Notes: a model not told the origin generated them from the letters alone. DNA of 64,000 bases from Acinetobacter sp. YWS30-1 (GCF_033558715.1 NZ_CP114607.1:98096-162095); one strand, 5' to 3'; counted from the stretch's first letter, positions 27,168 through 36,470 are shown. Made by a program: numbers and translations.

Positions 27168-27666
27168 ATGCAATCAAAAGTTTTACTTAATTTATTAGAT
27201 GAGGTTGTTCAAGAAAAAAAAGTAAATTCTTTATTTTTAAATCGATATAAAAATCTTCTAGCTCCAAAGTTTTCCATCTTTAGCTATTTTCGCACAGATG
27301 AATTAATACTAAGTAATATCCTAGCTGACCTACTAGATCCTCAAGGTAGTCACGGACAAGATTATCTTTTTATCAAAAAATGGATTGAACTTAGAAAAAA
27401 TGGATTAGATGAATCTTGGCAAAAAATTAACTTAGACCAGTCTAAAATCACCGTTAAGTTGGAAGAAAAAAATTGGCGTTTAGATACTTTAAGAAGGATG
27501 GATATCCTAATTGAGATTTTTTGTCATGGTGAAAAATACGCATTATGTATTGAGAATAAGCCTTTTGCATCTGATCAAAAGAATCAACTTAAAGATTATG
27601 CTGACGAGTTGGAGCAACGCTACCCCAACCAATGGCAACTGATTTATTTATCTGGTTCTGGAAAAG
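27168..27666 (+). pseudogene. PD-(D/E)XK nuclease-superfamily protein, 3' end removed by an IS3 element
   Basis: The first 166 codons remain, with a strong ribosome site (AAGGGGA). DELILSNILADLLDPQGSHG, then RRMDILIEIF and LCIENKPFASDQKNQLKDYA form the D...E-x-K nuclease core of the PDDEXK_4 type. The frame runs 12 codons into the IS at 27667 and stops at 27704. Full-length relatives are usually over 300 aa, so the C-terminus is lost; the catalytic core remains. This family is found in phage-defence contexts, a role inferred here only from family and neighbours. Confidence 0.75.
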
Positions 27667-27705
27667 TGAACCGTCCTGGTTTTATCGGAGACAGGTTTGC
27701 TTGAG

Positions 27706-28612
27706 TCAGGCAGCATAGCCTGACGGAATTAATGAACAATAGTAGATATTTTCCGCATCAACAGGCGATACATATCCATTGGTAGAATGCAATCGTTCAT
27801 GGTTGTACCAGTGTACCCAATCAAGGGTTGCTAGCGCAACATCATTTACGCCATCCCATTCCTGTTTCAAATAATCAATCACCTCCGCTTTATATAGCCC
27901 ATTCACACTTTCAGCTAGGGCATTATCATAAGAGTCACCTGTCGTGCCGACTGATGCGGCAAGCCCCGATTGTTTAAGCCGTTCACCGTACTTAATCGAT
28001 AGATACTGACTACCTTTATCAGAATGATGAATTACTCCGCTTGGTCTGCCTCTAGCGTCTAATGCTTGATTTAGGGCATCTAGAACTAGCTGAGTGTCCA
28101 TATGATTCGATACTTTCCAACCCACAATAACTCGCTTGAATACGTCGGTGACAAAGGCGGTATAGACCCAGCCTGTTTTGGTCTTGATATAGGTAAAGTC
28201 AGCCACCCACAGCTTGTTTGGGCTATCTGCAGTAAAGTTGCGTTTGACCAAATCATCGGGACTTTGTTGTCCTGGTCGCTGTTTGGTGGTGATTTTGCCT
28301 TTGCCTCGCCATACGCCTTGAATACCTAGCTGTTTCATAAGGCGTAACGGTACAGCGACCAAGCTTTGGCATGCCATCTTGCTTAAGCTTGTGCCAGACT
28401 TTACGAATGCCGTAACGACAGCCACTGTCTTGCCAAATCTGTTTGATTTGTGCCATGAGGTGTTTGTCGCTTTGTTTGCGTCGACTTTGCTTCTCTGGGT
28501 TTTCCTGTTCAGCTTTGACGCGATAGTAGCTAGATGGGGCAATTGGCAGTATTCTACAAATCGGCTCGACCCCATATTTTTCTTTTTCATCATCAATGAA
28601 TTTGACCATCAC
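27706..28612 (-). pseudogene. IS3-family transposase OrfB, frameshifted
   Basis: The N-terminal frame from ATG 28612 (MMVKFIDDEKEKYGVEPICR) fails near 28345, where CGCTGTACCGTTACGCCTT lacks two bases against the sister copy (RCTVARLM). The catalytic part continues in another frame to 27706: LWVADFTYI (Asp), VIHHSDKGSQYLS (Asp), NALAESVNGLYKAEVI (Glu), as in IS3 rve domains. Without restoration no full OrfAB is possible. Confidence 0.85.
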
Positions 28613-28926
28613 TTGTGTGGGCGGCCGAGCTCCGCCTGGGCGAAAAAAGCGGCTGCCTTTCGAATAATTTCGTTCGCTTGTTTGAGTTCTCTGATTTCTC
28701 GCTCAAGCTCAGCGATACGAGCCGCTTGGCTTTCAGTGCTAACGGTCACAGGATTTTGCTTAGCTAGGTGCTTTTGATGCCATGAGCGTAGGGTTTCGGG
28801 TGTGCAGCCAAATTTGGGGGCGATGGCTTGGATAGCCGCCCATAATGAGGGATAATCTTTTTGTGATTCAATCAGTAATTCGACGGCTCTTTTCTTAACT
28901 TCTGTTGGGTATTGTTTGCTTTTCAT
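28609..28926 (-). CDS. IS3-family transposase OrfA
   Basis: 105 aa with an HTH_Tnp_1-type N-terminus (YPTEVKKRAVELLIESQKDY) and a leucine-zipper-like tail (IAELEREIRELKQANEIIRK). In IS3 elements OrfA binds the ends and is fused to OrfB by ribosomal frameshifting at a slippery run; here the KAAAFFAQAEL codons include GCTTTTTTCG. Its partner OrfB is broken. Confidence 0.85.
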   Translation of the reverse strand: MKSKQYPTEVKKRAVELLIESQKDYPSLWAAIQAIAPKFGCTPETLRSWHQKHLAKQNPVTVSTESQAARIAELEREIRELKQANEIIRKAAAFFAQAELGRPHK

Positions 28927-29071
28927 AAGGGTATTGTCTCAGAGTTTTAGGTCTCCGACAATCCCGGGACGGTTCATAATTAGATGTCCTTTTTTAGGAG
29001 GGCTTAGTTTTTTGTACCCAGTTTAAGAATACCTTTATCATGTGATTCTAAAGTATCCAGAGAATATCTGT

Positions 29072-29158
29072 ATGCTTTGTATACCTATGGTTATGCATAA
29101 AAATCCCAGTGATAAAAGTATTTATCACTGGGATTTTTATGCCCTTTTGGGTTTTTGA
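29072..29158 (+). CDS. tet(M) leader peptide
   Basis: A 28-aa peptide MLCIPMVMHKNPSDKSIYHW then DFYALLGF, ending directly before the tet(M) ribosome site. It is the known attenuation leader of tet(M): stalled ribosomes under tetracycline favour transcription through the hairpin inside it. Its presence intact shows that the tet(M) unit came from a Gram-positive source with its own control region. Confidence 0.85.
   Translation: MLCIPMVMHKNPSDKSIYHWDFYALLGF
29097..29138 (+). terminator. tet(M) transcription attenuator hairpin
   Basis: AAAAATCCCAGTGATAAA and TTTATCACTGGGATTTTT form a long, near-perfect stem around a short loop, followed by T residues, inside the leader peptide gene. It is the tet(M) attenuator. 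Confidence 0.85.
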
Positions 29159-29173
29159 ATGGAGGAAAATCAC

Positions 29174-31093
29174 ATGAAAATTATTAATATTGGAGTTTTA
29201 GCTCATGTTGATGCAGGAAAAACTACCTTAACAGAAAGCTTATTATATAACAGTGGAGCGATTACAGAATTAGGAAGCGTGGACAAAGGTACAACGAGGA
29301 CGGATAATACGCTTTTAGAACGTCAGAGAGGAATTACAATTCAGACAGGAATAACCTCTTTTCAGTGGGAAAATACGAAGGTGAACATCATAGACACGCC
29401 AGGACATATGGATTTCTTAGCAGAAGTATATCGTTCATTATCAGTTTTAGATGGGGCAATTCTACTGATTTCTGCAAAAGATGGCGTACAAGCACAAACT
29501 CGTATATTATTTCATGCACTTAGGAAAATGGGGATTCCCACAATCTTTTTTATCAATAAGATTGACCAAAATGGAATTGATTTATCAACGGTTTATCAGG
29601 ATATTAAAGAGAAACTTTCTGCCGAAATTGTAATCAAACAGAAGGTAGAACTGTATCCTAATATGTGTGTGACGAACTTTACCGAATCTGAACAATGGGA
29701 TACGGTAATAGAGGGAAACGATGACCTTTTAGAGAAATATATGTCCGGTAAATCATTAGAAGCATTGGAACTCGAACAAGAGGAAAGCATAAGATTTCAT
29801 AATTGTTCCCTGTTCCCTGTTTATCACGGAAGTGCAAAAAACAATATAGGGATTGATAACCTTATAGAAGTGATTACGAATAAATTTTATTCATCAACAC
29901 ATCGAGGTCCGTCTGAACTTTGCGGAAATGTTTTCAAAATTGAATATACAAAAAAAAGACAACGTCTTGCATATATACGCCTTTATAGTGGAGTACTACA
30001 TTTACGAGATTCGGTTAGAGTATCAGAAAAAGAAAAAATAAAAGTTACAGAAATGTATACTTCAATAAATGGTGAATTATGTAAGATTGATAGAGCTTAT
30101 TCTGGAGAAATTGTTATTTTGCAAAATGAGTTTTTGAAGTTAAATAGTGTTCTTGGAGATACAAAACTATTGCCACAGAGAAAAAAGATTGAAAATCCGC
30201 ACCCTCTACTACAAACAACTGTTGAACCGAGTAAACCTGAACAGAGAGAAATGTTGCTTGATGCCCTTTTGGAAATCTCAGATAGTGATCCGCTTCTACG
30301 ATATTACGTGGATTCTACGACACATGAAATTATACTTTCTTTCTTAGGGAAAGTACAAATGGAAGTGATTAGTGCACTGTTGCAAGAAAAGTATCATGTG
30401 GAGATAGAACTAAAAGAGCCTACAGTCATTTATATGGAGAGACCGTTAAAAAATGCAGAATATACCATTCACATCGAAGTGCCGCCAAATCCTTTCTGGG
30501 CTTCCATTGGTTTATCTGTATCACCGCTTCCGTTGGGAAGTGGAATGCAGTATGAGAGCTCGGTTTCTCTTGGATACTTAAATCAATCATTTCAAAATGC
30601 AGTTATGGAAGGGATACGCTATGGTTGCGAACAAGGATTATATGGTTGGAATGTGACGGATTGTAAAATCTGTTTTAAGTATGGCTTATACTATAGCCCT
30701 GTTAGTACCCCAGCAGATTTTCGGATGCTTGCTCCTATTGTATTGGAACAAGTCTTAAAAAAAGCTGGAACAGAATTGTTAGAGCCATATCTTAGTTTTA
30801 AAATTTATGCGCCACAGGAATATCTTTCACGAGCATACAACGATGCTCCTAAATATTGTGCGAACATCGTAGACACTCAATTGAAAAATAATGAGGTCAT
30901 TCTTAGTGGAGAAATCCCTGCTCGGTGTATTCAAGAATATCGTAGTGATTTAACTTTCTTTACAAATGGACGTAGTGTTTGTTTAACAGAGTTAAAAGGG
31001 TACCATGTTACTACCGGTGAACCTGTTTGCCAGCCCCGTCGTCCAAATAGTCGGATAGATAAAGTACGATATATGTTCAATAAAATAACTTAG
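29174..31093 (+). CDS. tet(M): tetracycline resistance ribosomal protection protein Tet(M)
   Basis: 639 aa, an EF-G-like GTPase that displaces tetracycline from the ribosome. GTP-binding motifs: [12 protein letters not shown] (G1), DTPGHMDF (G3), INKIDQNG (G4). The C-terminus [15 protein letters not shown] is intact. I chose ATG 29174 since a GGAGG site lies 8 bases before it; the in-frame ATG at 29159 overlaps that site. A+T-rich firmicute-type codon use. The TAG stop directly abuts the left end of the IS3 element at 31094, so the whole Gram-positive downstream region has been trimmed. Expression is under the leader attenuator. Confidence 0.97.
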   Translation: MKIINIGVLAHVDAGKTTLTESLLYNSGAITELGSVDKGTTRTDNTLLERQRGITIQTGITSFQWENTKVNIIDTPGHMDFLAEVYRSLSVLDGAILLISAKDGVQAQTRILFHALRKMGIPTIFFINKIDQNGIDLSTVYQDIKEKLSAEIVIKQKVELYPNMCVTNFTESEQWDTVIEGNDDLLEKYMSGKSLEALELEQEESIRFHNCSLFPVYHGSAKNNIGIDNLIEVITNKFYSSTHRGPSELCGNVFKIEYTKKRQRLAYIRLYSGVLHLRDSVRVSEKEKIKVTEMYTSINGELCKIDRAYSGEIVILQNEFLKLNSVLGDTKLLPQRKKIENPHPLLQTTVEPSKPEQREMLLDALLEISDSDPLLRYYVDSTTHEIILSFLGKVQMEVISALLQEKYHVEIELKEPTVIYMERPLKNAEYTIHIEVPPNPFWASIGLSVSPLPLGSGMQYESSVSLGYLNQSFQNAVMEGIRYGCEQGLYGWNVTDCKICFKYGLYYSPVSTPADFRMLAPIVLEQVLKKAGTELLEPYLSFKIYAPQEYLSRAYNDAPKYCANIVDTQLKNNEVILSGEIPARCIQEYRSDLTFFTNGRSVCLTELKGYHVTTGEPVCQPRRPNSRIDKVRYMFNKIT

Positions 31094-31132
31094 TGAACCG
31101 TACCGGGTTTGTCGGAGACTTTTTTATTTAAG

Positions 31133-32035
31133 TTAGGCCACCTGACCTAACGGGTTAATCTTATCATAGTACATTGCTTCAAACTCAAAAGGCGATACAT
31201 AACCCAGTGCACTGTGTACACGCTTTTTATTGAACCAATCTACCCAGTTTAGTGTCGCAAGTTGTACATCTGCTAAACCTTGCCAATCTGCTTTTAGATA
31301 TTCAATTACCTCTGTTTTGTATAAGCCATTCACCGTTTCAGCCAAAGCATTATCGTATGAATCACCAGTCGTACCGACTGATGCTCGTAAATTTGCTGCT
31401 TCTAAACGATTGGTATAGCGAATGGAAAGATATTGCACACCTCTGTCGGAATGATGAATCACATTCTTTGGCATGCCGCGATCATGCAATGCTTGCTCCA
31501 ATGCATCGAGCACCATATCTGTATTCATCCGTGTAGATACTTTCCATCCAACAATTGCTCGTGAAAACACATCAATAATAAAGGCGGTATAGACCCAGCC
31601 TGAATGAGTTTGAATATACGTAAAGTCACCGACCCATAGTTGGTTTGGATGATCAGCACTAAAATTACGTTTCACTAAATCATCTGCCCGTTTTTGGTCA
31701 TCCCGGCTACGGGTAGTTTGTTTATTCTTACCGCGCCAAACACCTTGTATACCTAGCTTCTGCATCAATCGAGCAACTGTACAACGTGCAATCACATAGC
31801 CTTCACGTTTCAGTTGTTGCCAGACCTTACGCACACCGTATCGACCTGAACTTTCTTTCCAAATTCGTTTAATCTCCTCAGCATGATGCAAGTCATGTAA
31901 ATCTCGCTTTGCTCGATGTTCTGGATTTTCGCAGAGATCTAGAGTCCGGTAATAGGTTGAAGGTGCGATCGGTAAAATTCTACAAATCGCCTCGACTCCG
32001 TACAGCTCTTTATTATTATGGATAAAATCCACCAT
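31133..32035 (-). CDS. IS3-family transposase OrfB
   Basis: 300-aa rve integrase: MVDFIHNNKELYGVEAICRI, HTH_21 region YGVRKVWQQLKREGYVIARC, then DDE motifs LWVGDFTYI, VIHHSDRGVQYLS and NALAETVNGLYKTEVIEYL. It meets orfA at 32035 and is expected to be made as an OrfAB fusion by frameshifting at GCTTTTTTCG. Confidence 0.92.
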   Translation of the reverse strand: MVDFIHNNKELYGVEAICRILPIAPSTYYRTLDLCENPEHRAKRDLHDLHHAEEIKRIWKESSGRYGVRKVWQQLKREGYVIARCTVARLMQKLGIQGVWRGKNKQTTRSRDDQKRADDLVKRNFSADHPNQLWVGDFTYIQTHSGWVYTAFIIDVFSRAIVGWKVSTRMNTDMVLDALEQALHDRGMPKNVIHHSDRGVQYLSIRYTNRLEAANLRASVGTTGDSYDNALAETVNGLYKTEVIEYLKADWQGLADVQLATLNWVDWFNKKRVHSALGYVSPFEFEAMYYDKINPLGQVA

Positions 32036-32352
32036 TATTTGTGTGGGCGGTCGAGCTCCGCCTGGGCGAAAAAAGCGGCTGCTTTACGTAGAATTTCATT
32101 GGCGCGTTGCAGTTCTTTATTTTCGCGTTCGAGTTGTTTGATACGTTCTTGGTCTGAAAGCTGCTGTACTTTAACTGGATTTTGTTTATCTAAATATTTT
32201 TGATACCAAACACGTAGTGTTTCAGGAGTACAACCTATCTTGGGAGCAATAGCGGTGATCGCAGCCCAATTCGATGGATAATCTTTTTCAGATTCAATCA
32301 ATAATTGAACCGCTCTTTCTCTGATTTCAGGGGTATATTTTAATTTTGTCAT
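32035..32352 (-). CDS. IS3-family transposase OrfA
   Basis: 105 aa; HTH (YTPEIRERAVQLLIESEKDY) and a coiled-coil tail (IKQLERENKELQRANEILRK). Same layout as the OrfA of copy 1 with about two thirds identical residues. Confidence 0.9.
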   Translation of the reverse strand: MTKLKYTPEIRERAVQLLIESEKDYPSNWAAITAIAPKIGCTPETLRVWYQKYLDKQNPVKVQQLSDQERIKQLERENKELQRANEILRKAAAFFAQAELDRPHK

Positions 32353-32423
32353 CGGGATAGTCTCTCAGAATATTGACTCTCCGACAAACCCGGTACGGTT
32401 CAGAATGATGGAGGGCGCATAAA

Positions 32424-35249
32424 ATGACTAATAATGCTTTTAAATTCGTTTCCTCTGCCCTTAATGACAATATTGAAAGAGTTGTTTCTCATTTATTCCC
32501 AAATGGGAAAAGAGAAGGAAATTATTGGGTAACTGGTGATGTACATGATACTCCTGCAGCTGGTGGGGGAAGTTTTAAGGTCGGCCTGAGTGGAAAATAT
32601 TTAGGTATTTGTCGCGATTTTAATGGCGATGATAAGAGTTATGACTTACTTGATGCTTGGTCGCTGCGCTTCTCTATAACAAAATTAGAAGCCTTGAATG
32701 AGGCTACTAAATTTTTATCTATAGAAGTTCCGGTAAATAAAGTAAGTGTTACTCCTGAAATAAAAACAATCCTTGAGAAATCAAAAAAAGCTCCTAGCCA
32801 AAATTGGAATCAAAAATTAGTCAGCCGCTTGAAGTCTAACTTACAGGCTTTGGAATATCTGTATAAGAGATCTTTGACTGATGAAACCATTCAAGAATTT
32901 AGACTGGGTTTAACGTACCCTTATAATCGTGATGGTGTCATTTCTAGTGATGCCCTGGCTTTCCCTATACGCAATATGGATGGTAGTTTTTCAAGCCATC
33001 ATGCCTTTTATGCAATTGATAGCGTGACTCAAAATCCGATCGATAAGAATGGTTGGATGAAAGGTAAACCGCAAATTTATTTCACTCATGCATTTCGTAA
33101 ACAAAAGAATTTGTTTGTTTGTGAGGGGATTAAGGATGCATGGGTTGTATATCAAAATCTAAAAAAACATGACCTACTTTCTCAGTTTTTAATCTGTTCA
33201 AGCACACATGGTTCTTCTATTCCTGATGAAATGAAGAATGCAGATTTTTGGACAAAATTTGAGAAAATTTATCTTGGTCATGACCATGATTCAGCGGGTA
33301 ATAAGATCGCTGAGAAGCTCTCTGAATTCATCCCTTTAGAGTGTTACAGAATACTTTGCCCCTCTCACTATGCGCCAATTAAATACAATAGTGATGGTTC
33401 TGAGAAGCCTGAAAATGAATGGGGTGCTGACTGGACAGATTTCTTCAAACTGGATGGTTGTATAGAAGAATTTCTGTCTTTATTGGAAGAAGCTGAGCCT
33501 ATTTCCCTTGATGTTAAAGAGGAAGATAACTTATCAGAAGGACGTTTTAACGTAGCACCTGTTGATATTAATGGGGCTTACCTCAATAAGAAAATGTATT
33601 ACCCGGTTCAAACCTTAGTTCGTCAAAAAGAAACTGATGACTATCAAAATACATACTATGTAGAAAGGTATGAAACTGTTGTCGTGAGATCAGATGCTAC
33701 AGTTCATAAAGCTGTAATATCTCCGGCACCAAAAGGAACACCTGAGTCTGAACGGGTTATTCGATTATCGGATGGAACTCTTATTAGATCAGCGCCTAAA
33801 CCTAATGAATTTGGTACATGGAATTGGTCTAGCATTAATGACTACCGTATGGTTCCGTTCGTTGAAAATAACTATAACATCTGTGAACTGGGACCACGCG
33901 GTACCGGTAAAAGCCATATTTACAAAGAGTGTTCACCGAATAGTATTCTAGTTTCAGGTGGGCAAACCACTGTCGCTAATCTGTTCTATAACATGAGTAG
34001 CCGCCGTATTGGTCTGGTGGGGTTGTGGGATGTGGTGGCCTTTGATGAAGTTGCCGGTATTTCCTTTAAGGACAAAGATGGCGTTCAGATCATGAAAGAC
34101 TACATGGCCTCAGGATCTTTTGCCCGTGGCCGTGAACAGATGGAAGCCTCAGCTTCGATGGTTTTTGTGGGTAATATTAACCAAAGTGTTGAATCCTTGG
34201 TGAAGACTAGCCACTTATTGGCTCCTTTTCCTGAAGCAATGATCGATTCAGCATTCTTTGATCGCTTTCATGCCTATATCCCGGGTTGGGAAATTCCAAA
34301 AATGCGTCCGGAATTCTTTACTAACCGTTATGGTCTAATCGTTGATTATCTGGCTGAATTCTTCAGGGAAATGCGTAAGCGTAGTTTTGCGGATGCCATT
34401 GAGAAGTACTTTAAGCTCGGCAACAACCTGAATCAGCGCGATGTGATTGCCGTTCGCAAGACGGTTTCCGGATTGATGAAGCTGCTCTACCCACATGGTC
34501 AGTTTAACAAAGAAGATGTACGGCAATGCCTGGAATATGCACTGCAGGTGCGCCGTCGGGTCAAAGAACAGCTGAAGAAAATTGGAGGGATGGAATTCTA
34601 TGATGTGCATTTCAGCTATATCGACAATGACACCTTAGAAGAGCATTTTGTTTCAGTCAAAGAGCAGGGGGGTGGCGGACTTATTCCCGAAGGTCCTGCT
34701 AAACCAGGTTTTTTGTATACCATCGGACTCAGTAATAAGGGCATGCCAGGTTTATACCGCTTAGAACTGCAAGTCACTAAAGGTTCAGGAAAATTGGCGA
34801 CATCTGGCTTATGGAATTCAAGTAGTGCCAAAGAACAGGTCAAGATTGCTTTTGATTACTTCAAGGCCAATGCATCCCGGATCTCGGGGGGCAGTAAGGT
34901 GCTGGAACATGATTTCCATTTACATGTGGTGGAATTACAGAATACCGGCCCGCTCAGCCATCTTGCTCTGCCAAGTTTAGTGGCTTTTGCTTCTGGCCTG
35001 TTAGGACGATCGGTACAAAGTCAGATGGTGGTACTGGGTGATATGAGCTTGGGTGGTTCTGTGACACCGGTGGAAAGTATTGCCGAATGTCTGCAAGTTG
35101 CTTTTGATGCGGGTGCCAAGAAGGTTGCTTTGCCAATGAGTAGTGCGGCAGATATCCCAACGATTCCTGTGGAACTGTTTACCAAGTTCCAGACCAGCTT
35201 TTATGCAGATCCGGTAGATGCTGTGTTTAAGGGGCTAGGGGTGGATTAA
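32424..35249 (+). CDS. Toprim/primase-like domain fused to a BrxL-type AAA+ and Lon-like protein
   Basis: 941 aa. Residues 1-330 look like the front of a mobile-element primase/helicase: FKVGLSGKYLGICRDF, YDLLDAW, then a Toprim core with E234 (LFVCEGIKDAW) and D287/D289 (LGHDHDSAG). Residues about 480-941 match BrxL of BREX phage-defence systems: VENNYNICELGPRGTGKS (Walker A 490-497), VVAFDEVAGI (Walker B D541-E542), FFTNRYGLIVDYLAEF, and a Lon-like C-terminus (LGDMSLGGSVTPVES) without the usual Lon catalytic lysine. The normal N-terminal ~230 residues of BrxL are absent. The DNA turns G+C richer at about 33850, where the BrxL part begins. No other brx genes are present. Start ATG 32424 follows GGAGGG; the IS 21 bp upstream has replaced the promoter. 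Confidence 0.8.
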   Translation: MTNNAFKFVSSALNDNIERVVSHLFPNGKREGNYWVTGDVHDTPAAGGGSFKVGLSGKYLGICRDFNGDDKSYDLLDAWSLRFSITKLEALNEATKFLSIEVPVNKVSVTPEIKTILEKSKKAPSQNWNQKLVSRLKSNLQALEYLYKRSLTDETIQEFRLGLTYPYNRDGVISSDALAFPIRNMDGSFSSHHAFYAIDSVTQNPIDKNGWMKGKPQIYFTHAFRKQKNLFVCEGIKDAWVVYQNLKKHDLLSQFLICSSTHGSSIPDEMKNADFWTKFEKIYLGHDHDSAGNKIAEKLSEFIPLECYRILCPSHYAPIKYNSDGSEKPENEWGADWTDFFKLDGCIEEFLSLLEEAEPISLDVKEEDNLSEGRFNVAPVDINGAYLNKKMYYPVQTLVRQKETDDYQNTYYVERYETVVVRSDATVHKAVISPAPKGTPESERVIRLSDGTLIRSAPKPNEFGTWNWSSINDYRMVPFVENNYNICELGPRGTGKSHIYKECSPNSILVSGGQTTVANLFYNMSSRRIGLVGLWDVVAFDEVAGISFKDKDGVQIMKDYMASGSFARGREQMEASASMVFVGNINQSVESLVKTSHLLAPFPEAMIDSAFFDRFHAYIPGWEIPKMRPEFFTNRYGLIVDYLAEFFREMRKRSFADAIEKYFKLGNNLNQRDVIAVRKTVSGLMKLLYPHGQFNKEDVRQCLEYALQVRRRVKEQLKKIGGMEFYDVHFSYIDNDTLEEHFVSVKEQGGGGLIPEGPAKPGFLYTIGLSNKGMPGLYRLELQVTKGSGKLATSGLWNSSSAKEQVKIAFDYFKANASRISGGSKVLEHDFHLHVVELQNTGPLSHLALPSLVAFASGLLGRSVQSQMVVLGDMSLGGSVTPVESIAECLQVAFDAGAKKVALPMSSAADIPTIPVELFTKFQTSFYADPVDAVFKGLGVD

Positions 35250-35565
35250 TTTCATATCTGTCTGGAAGAGTTACAGTAGATTGTTTTAAATTCAGTTTCT
35301 CAAGTTAAACATCATGTTGTAAAAGCATACTGCCTCTTTAAAAGAGGCAGTATTTTTTCTAGTCCGTGATCATTAAACAAAAAGCAATGAACTGTACTGC
35401 TGAACCAAGAGATTAATGAAAGACTCAAAAGAGAGAATTATCATATTTATAGTCATTCTTGATTGCTTTCTATTCTGGGCTGACTATTGTGGGCAGGACA
35501 TTACCTCACTATTGTAAAATATTGAGATAATCATTATTTCAAGCAACTCGAGAGGCTTAAATCTC
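35250..35565. other. 316-bp intergenic region after the BrxL fusion gene
   Basis: Holds one clear terminator (35329-35357) and otherwise A+T-rich DNA without a convincing ORF. The promoter of the 90-aa gene probably lies in 35480-35550. Confidence 0.5.
35329..35357 (+). terminator. intrinsic terminator of the BrxL fusion gene
   Basis: ACTGCCTCTTT and AAAGAGGCAGT form an 11-bp stem with almost no loop, followed by ATTTTTTC. Confidence 0.85.
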
Positions 35566-35838
35566 ATGACTAAAAAATCTTCTGAACCTCACGCGAAAAT
35601 GTCGGCAGAATCTCAAGAAAAAGTACAAGAACCCGCTAGAGAAATGAAGGATGAAAAAATCCCTTTACCCGAATTGCATCAGACCAGGGATGTTTCTGAA
35701 AAAGTAACTGAATCCAGAGAATTATTGGGCAAGCAAATGTCAGCGAACCTGATTGCGATCGCAGAACTTATCAATAAACCCATTCCTCAAATGCAGGTGG
35801 ATGAACATGGTGTTTTTCACGAGGTTAAAAGTAACTGA
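35566..35838 (+). CDS. 90-aa hydrophilic protein of unknown function
   Basis: MTKKSSEPHAKMSAESQEKV is followed by a highly charged, Glu/Lys-rich sequence and a short C-terminal helix (LLGKQMSANLIAIAELINKP). No signal peptide, membrane segment or recognised domain. Codon use fits the host, the ORF stands alone between two terminator-bearing gaps, and CTCGAGAGG precedes it as a possible ribosome site. It could be an accessory of the upstream fusion gene, but nothing shows this. Confidence 0.5.
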   Translation: MTKKSSEPHAKMSAESQEKVQEPAREMKDEKIPLPELHQTRDVSEKVTESRELLGKQMSANLIAIAELINKPIPQMQVDEHGVFHEVKSN

Positions 35839-35929
35839 TATGTATAGCTAAATTCCAAATAAATCACCGCAGTAATCTTGAAATAAGATATCAATATCTT
35901 TAACCCTAAACTTTTCCTAACTGATTTTA

Positions 35930-36130
35930 CTTGAGCCCACATTTTTTCACTTCGTCTTGCACTTCGCCTCAAGCAGCGCTTGAGACTAGCTCAGGATTTA
36001 AGTCAGGGCTATATTTAGGTAGCCATACAAGGTAATGACCTGCTTTCTGAAGTAATTCTTGCAGTCTTTTACCTTTATGGAACGTCGCATTATCTATGAT
36101 TGGCTGCTTAACCTCTGCTTTTAACTTTGG
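35930..36130 (-). pseudogene. IS630-family transposase fragment with an internal insertion
   Basis: On the minus strand, codons read IIDNATFHKGKRLQELLQKA, then GHYLVWLPKYSPDLNP, the second Asp region and run-up to the catalytic Glu of IS630/Tc1 transposases. After LNP comes about 44 bp of foreign sequence containing the stem CTCAAG-CGCTG-CTTGAG, then the frame resumes as EKMWAQVKS. Both gene ends are missing. The insertion sits exactly before the catalytic Glu codon. Confidence 0.65.
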
Positions 36131-36155
36131 TTATTTATGGGAGGATTACCCTAAG

Positions 36156-36470
36156 CTATTGCTGGTTTAATAGATGATGGGGAGCAAAAAAGATAAAACT
36201 GCGTGCGCCAAAAGAAGAATTATTGTAATTTTCTGGACCAAACTTTTGAAGCAAAGTTTGAAATTCATCTTGTTCAATATTGATAATCGAAATTGATTTA
36301 AATGCGAATCCTGGTATGAGAATACATTTTAGGCCAAGATCATTTCTAAGCTTCTGTAATTTTATGAAAATTTTTCCTAGAGGTCTATTTTTTTCATCTG
36401 GACTTAAGTCCTCAGGGTGAAAGCCAAAAAAATTTTCTGGAAAGTCAGTAACGTTCTTGATAATAGTCAT
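36156..36470 (-). CDS. 104-aa protein of unknown function
   Basis: MTIIKNVTDFPENFFGFHPE, LSPDEKNRPLGKIFIKLQKL and a C-terminal GARSFIFFAPHHLLNQQ. It looks like a small globular alpha/beta protein with no signal peptide. No family recognised. It is convergent with the IS630 remnant and followed downstream on its left only by that remnant. Probably a real gene from its host-like codon use, but unproven. Confidence 0.45.
   Translation of the reverse strand: MTIIKNVTDFPENFFGFHPEDLSPDEKNRPLGKIFIKLQKLRNDLGLKCILIPGFAFKSISIINIEQDEFQTLLQKFGPENYNNSSFGARSFIFFAPHHLLNQQ

Larger units (their letters stand above)
27667..28976 (-). mobile_element. IS3-family element (copy 1), defective
   Basis: 1310 bp with ends TGAACCGTCCTGGTTTTATC at the left and, inverted on the right, TGAACCGTCCCGGGATTGTC. 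Two transposase frames on the minus strand, the second frameshifted. Related to, but clearly diverged from, the copy at 31094-32402. No target duplication (AAAG versus TAAT). Together the two copies flank tet(M). Confidence 0.85.
31094..32402 (-). mobile_element. IS3-family element (copy 2), apparently intact
   Basis: 1309 bp with near-perfect ends: TGAACCGTACCGGGTTTGTC at 31094 and its inverse ending at 32402. Both transposase frames are open. Same end as the solo repeat at 17439. It separates tet(M) from the Toprim-BrxL gene, whose start codon lies 21 bp further on. Confidence 0.9.

Noticed and set aside
32655..32690. CGCTGCGCTTCTC in the Toprim-BrxL gene, similar to the palindromic insert at 3580
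   Set aside because: It lies in frame in a normal-looking protein segment (DAWSLRFSITK), has no complete palindrome and no sign of interrupted codons, so I do not count it as a third insertion.
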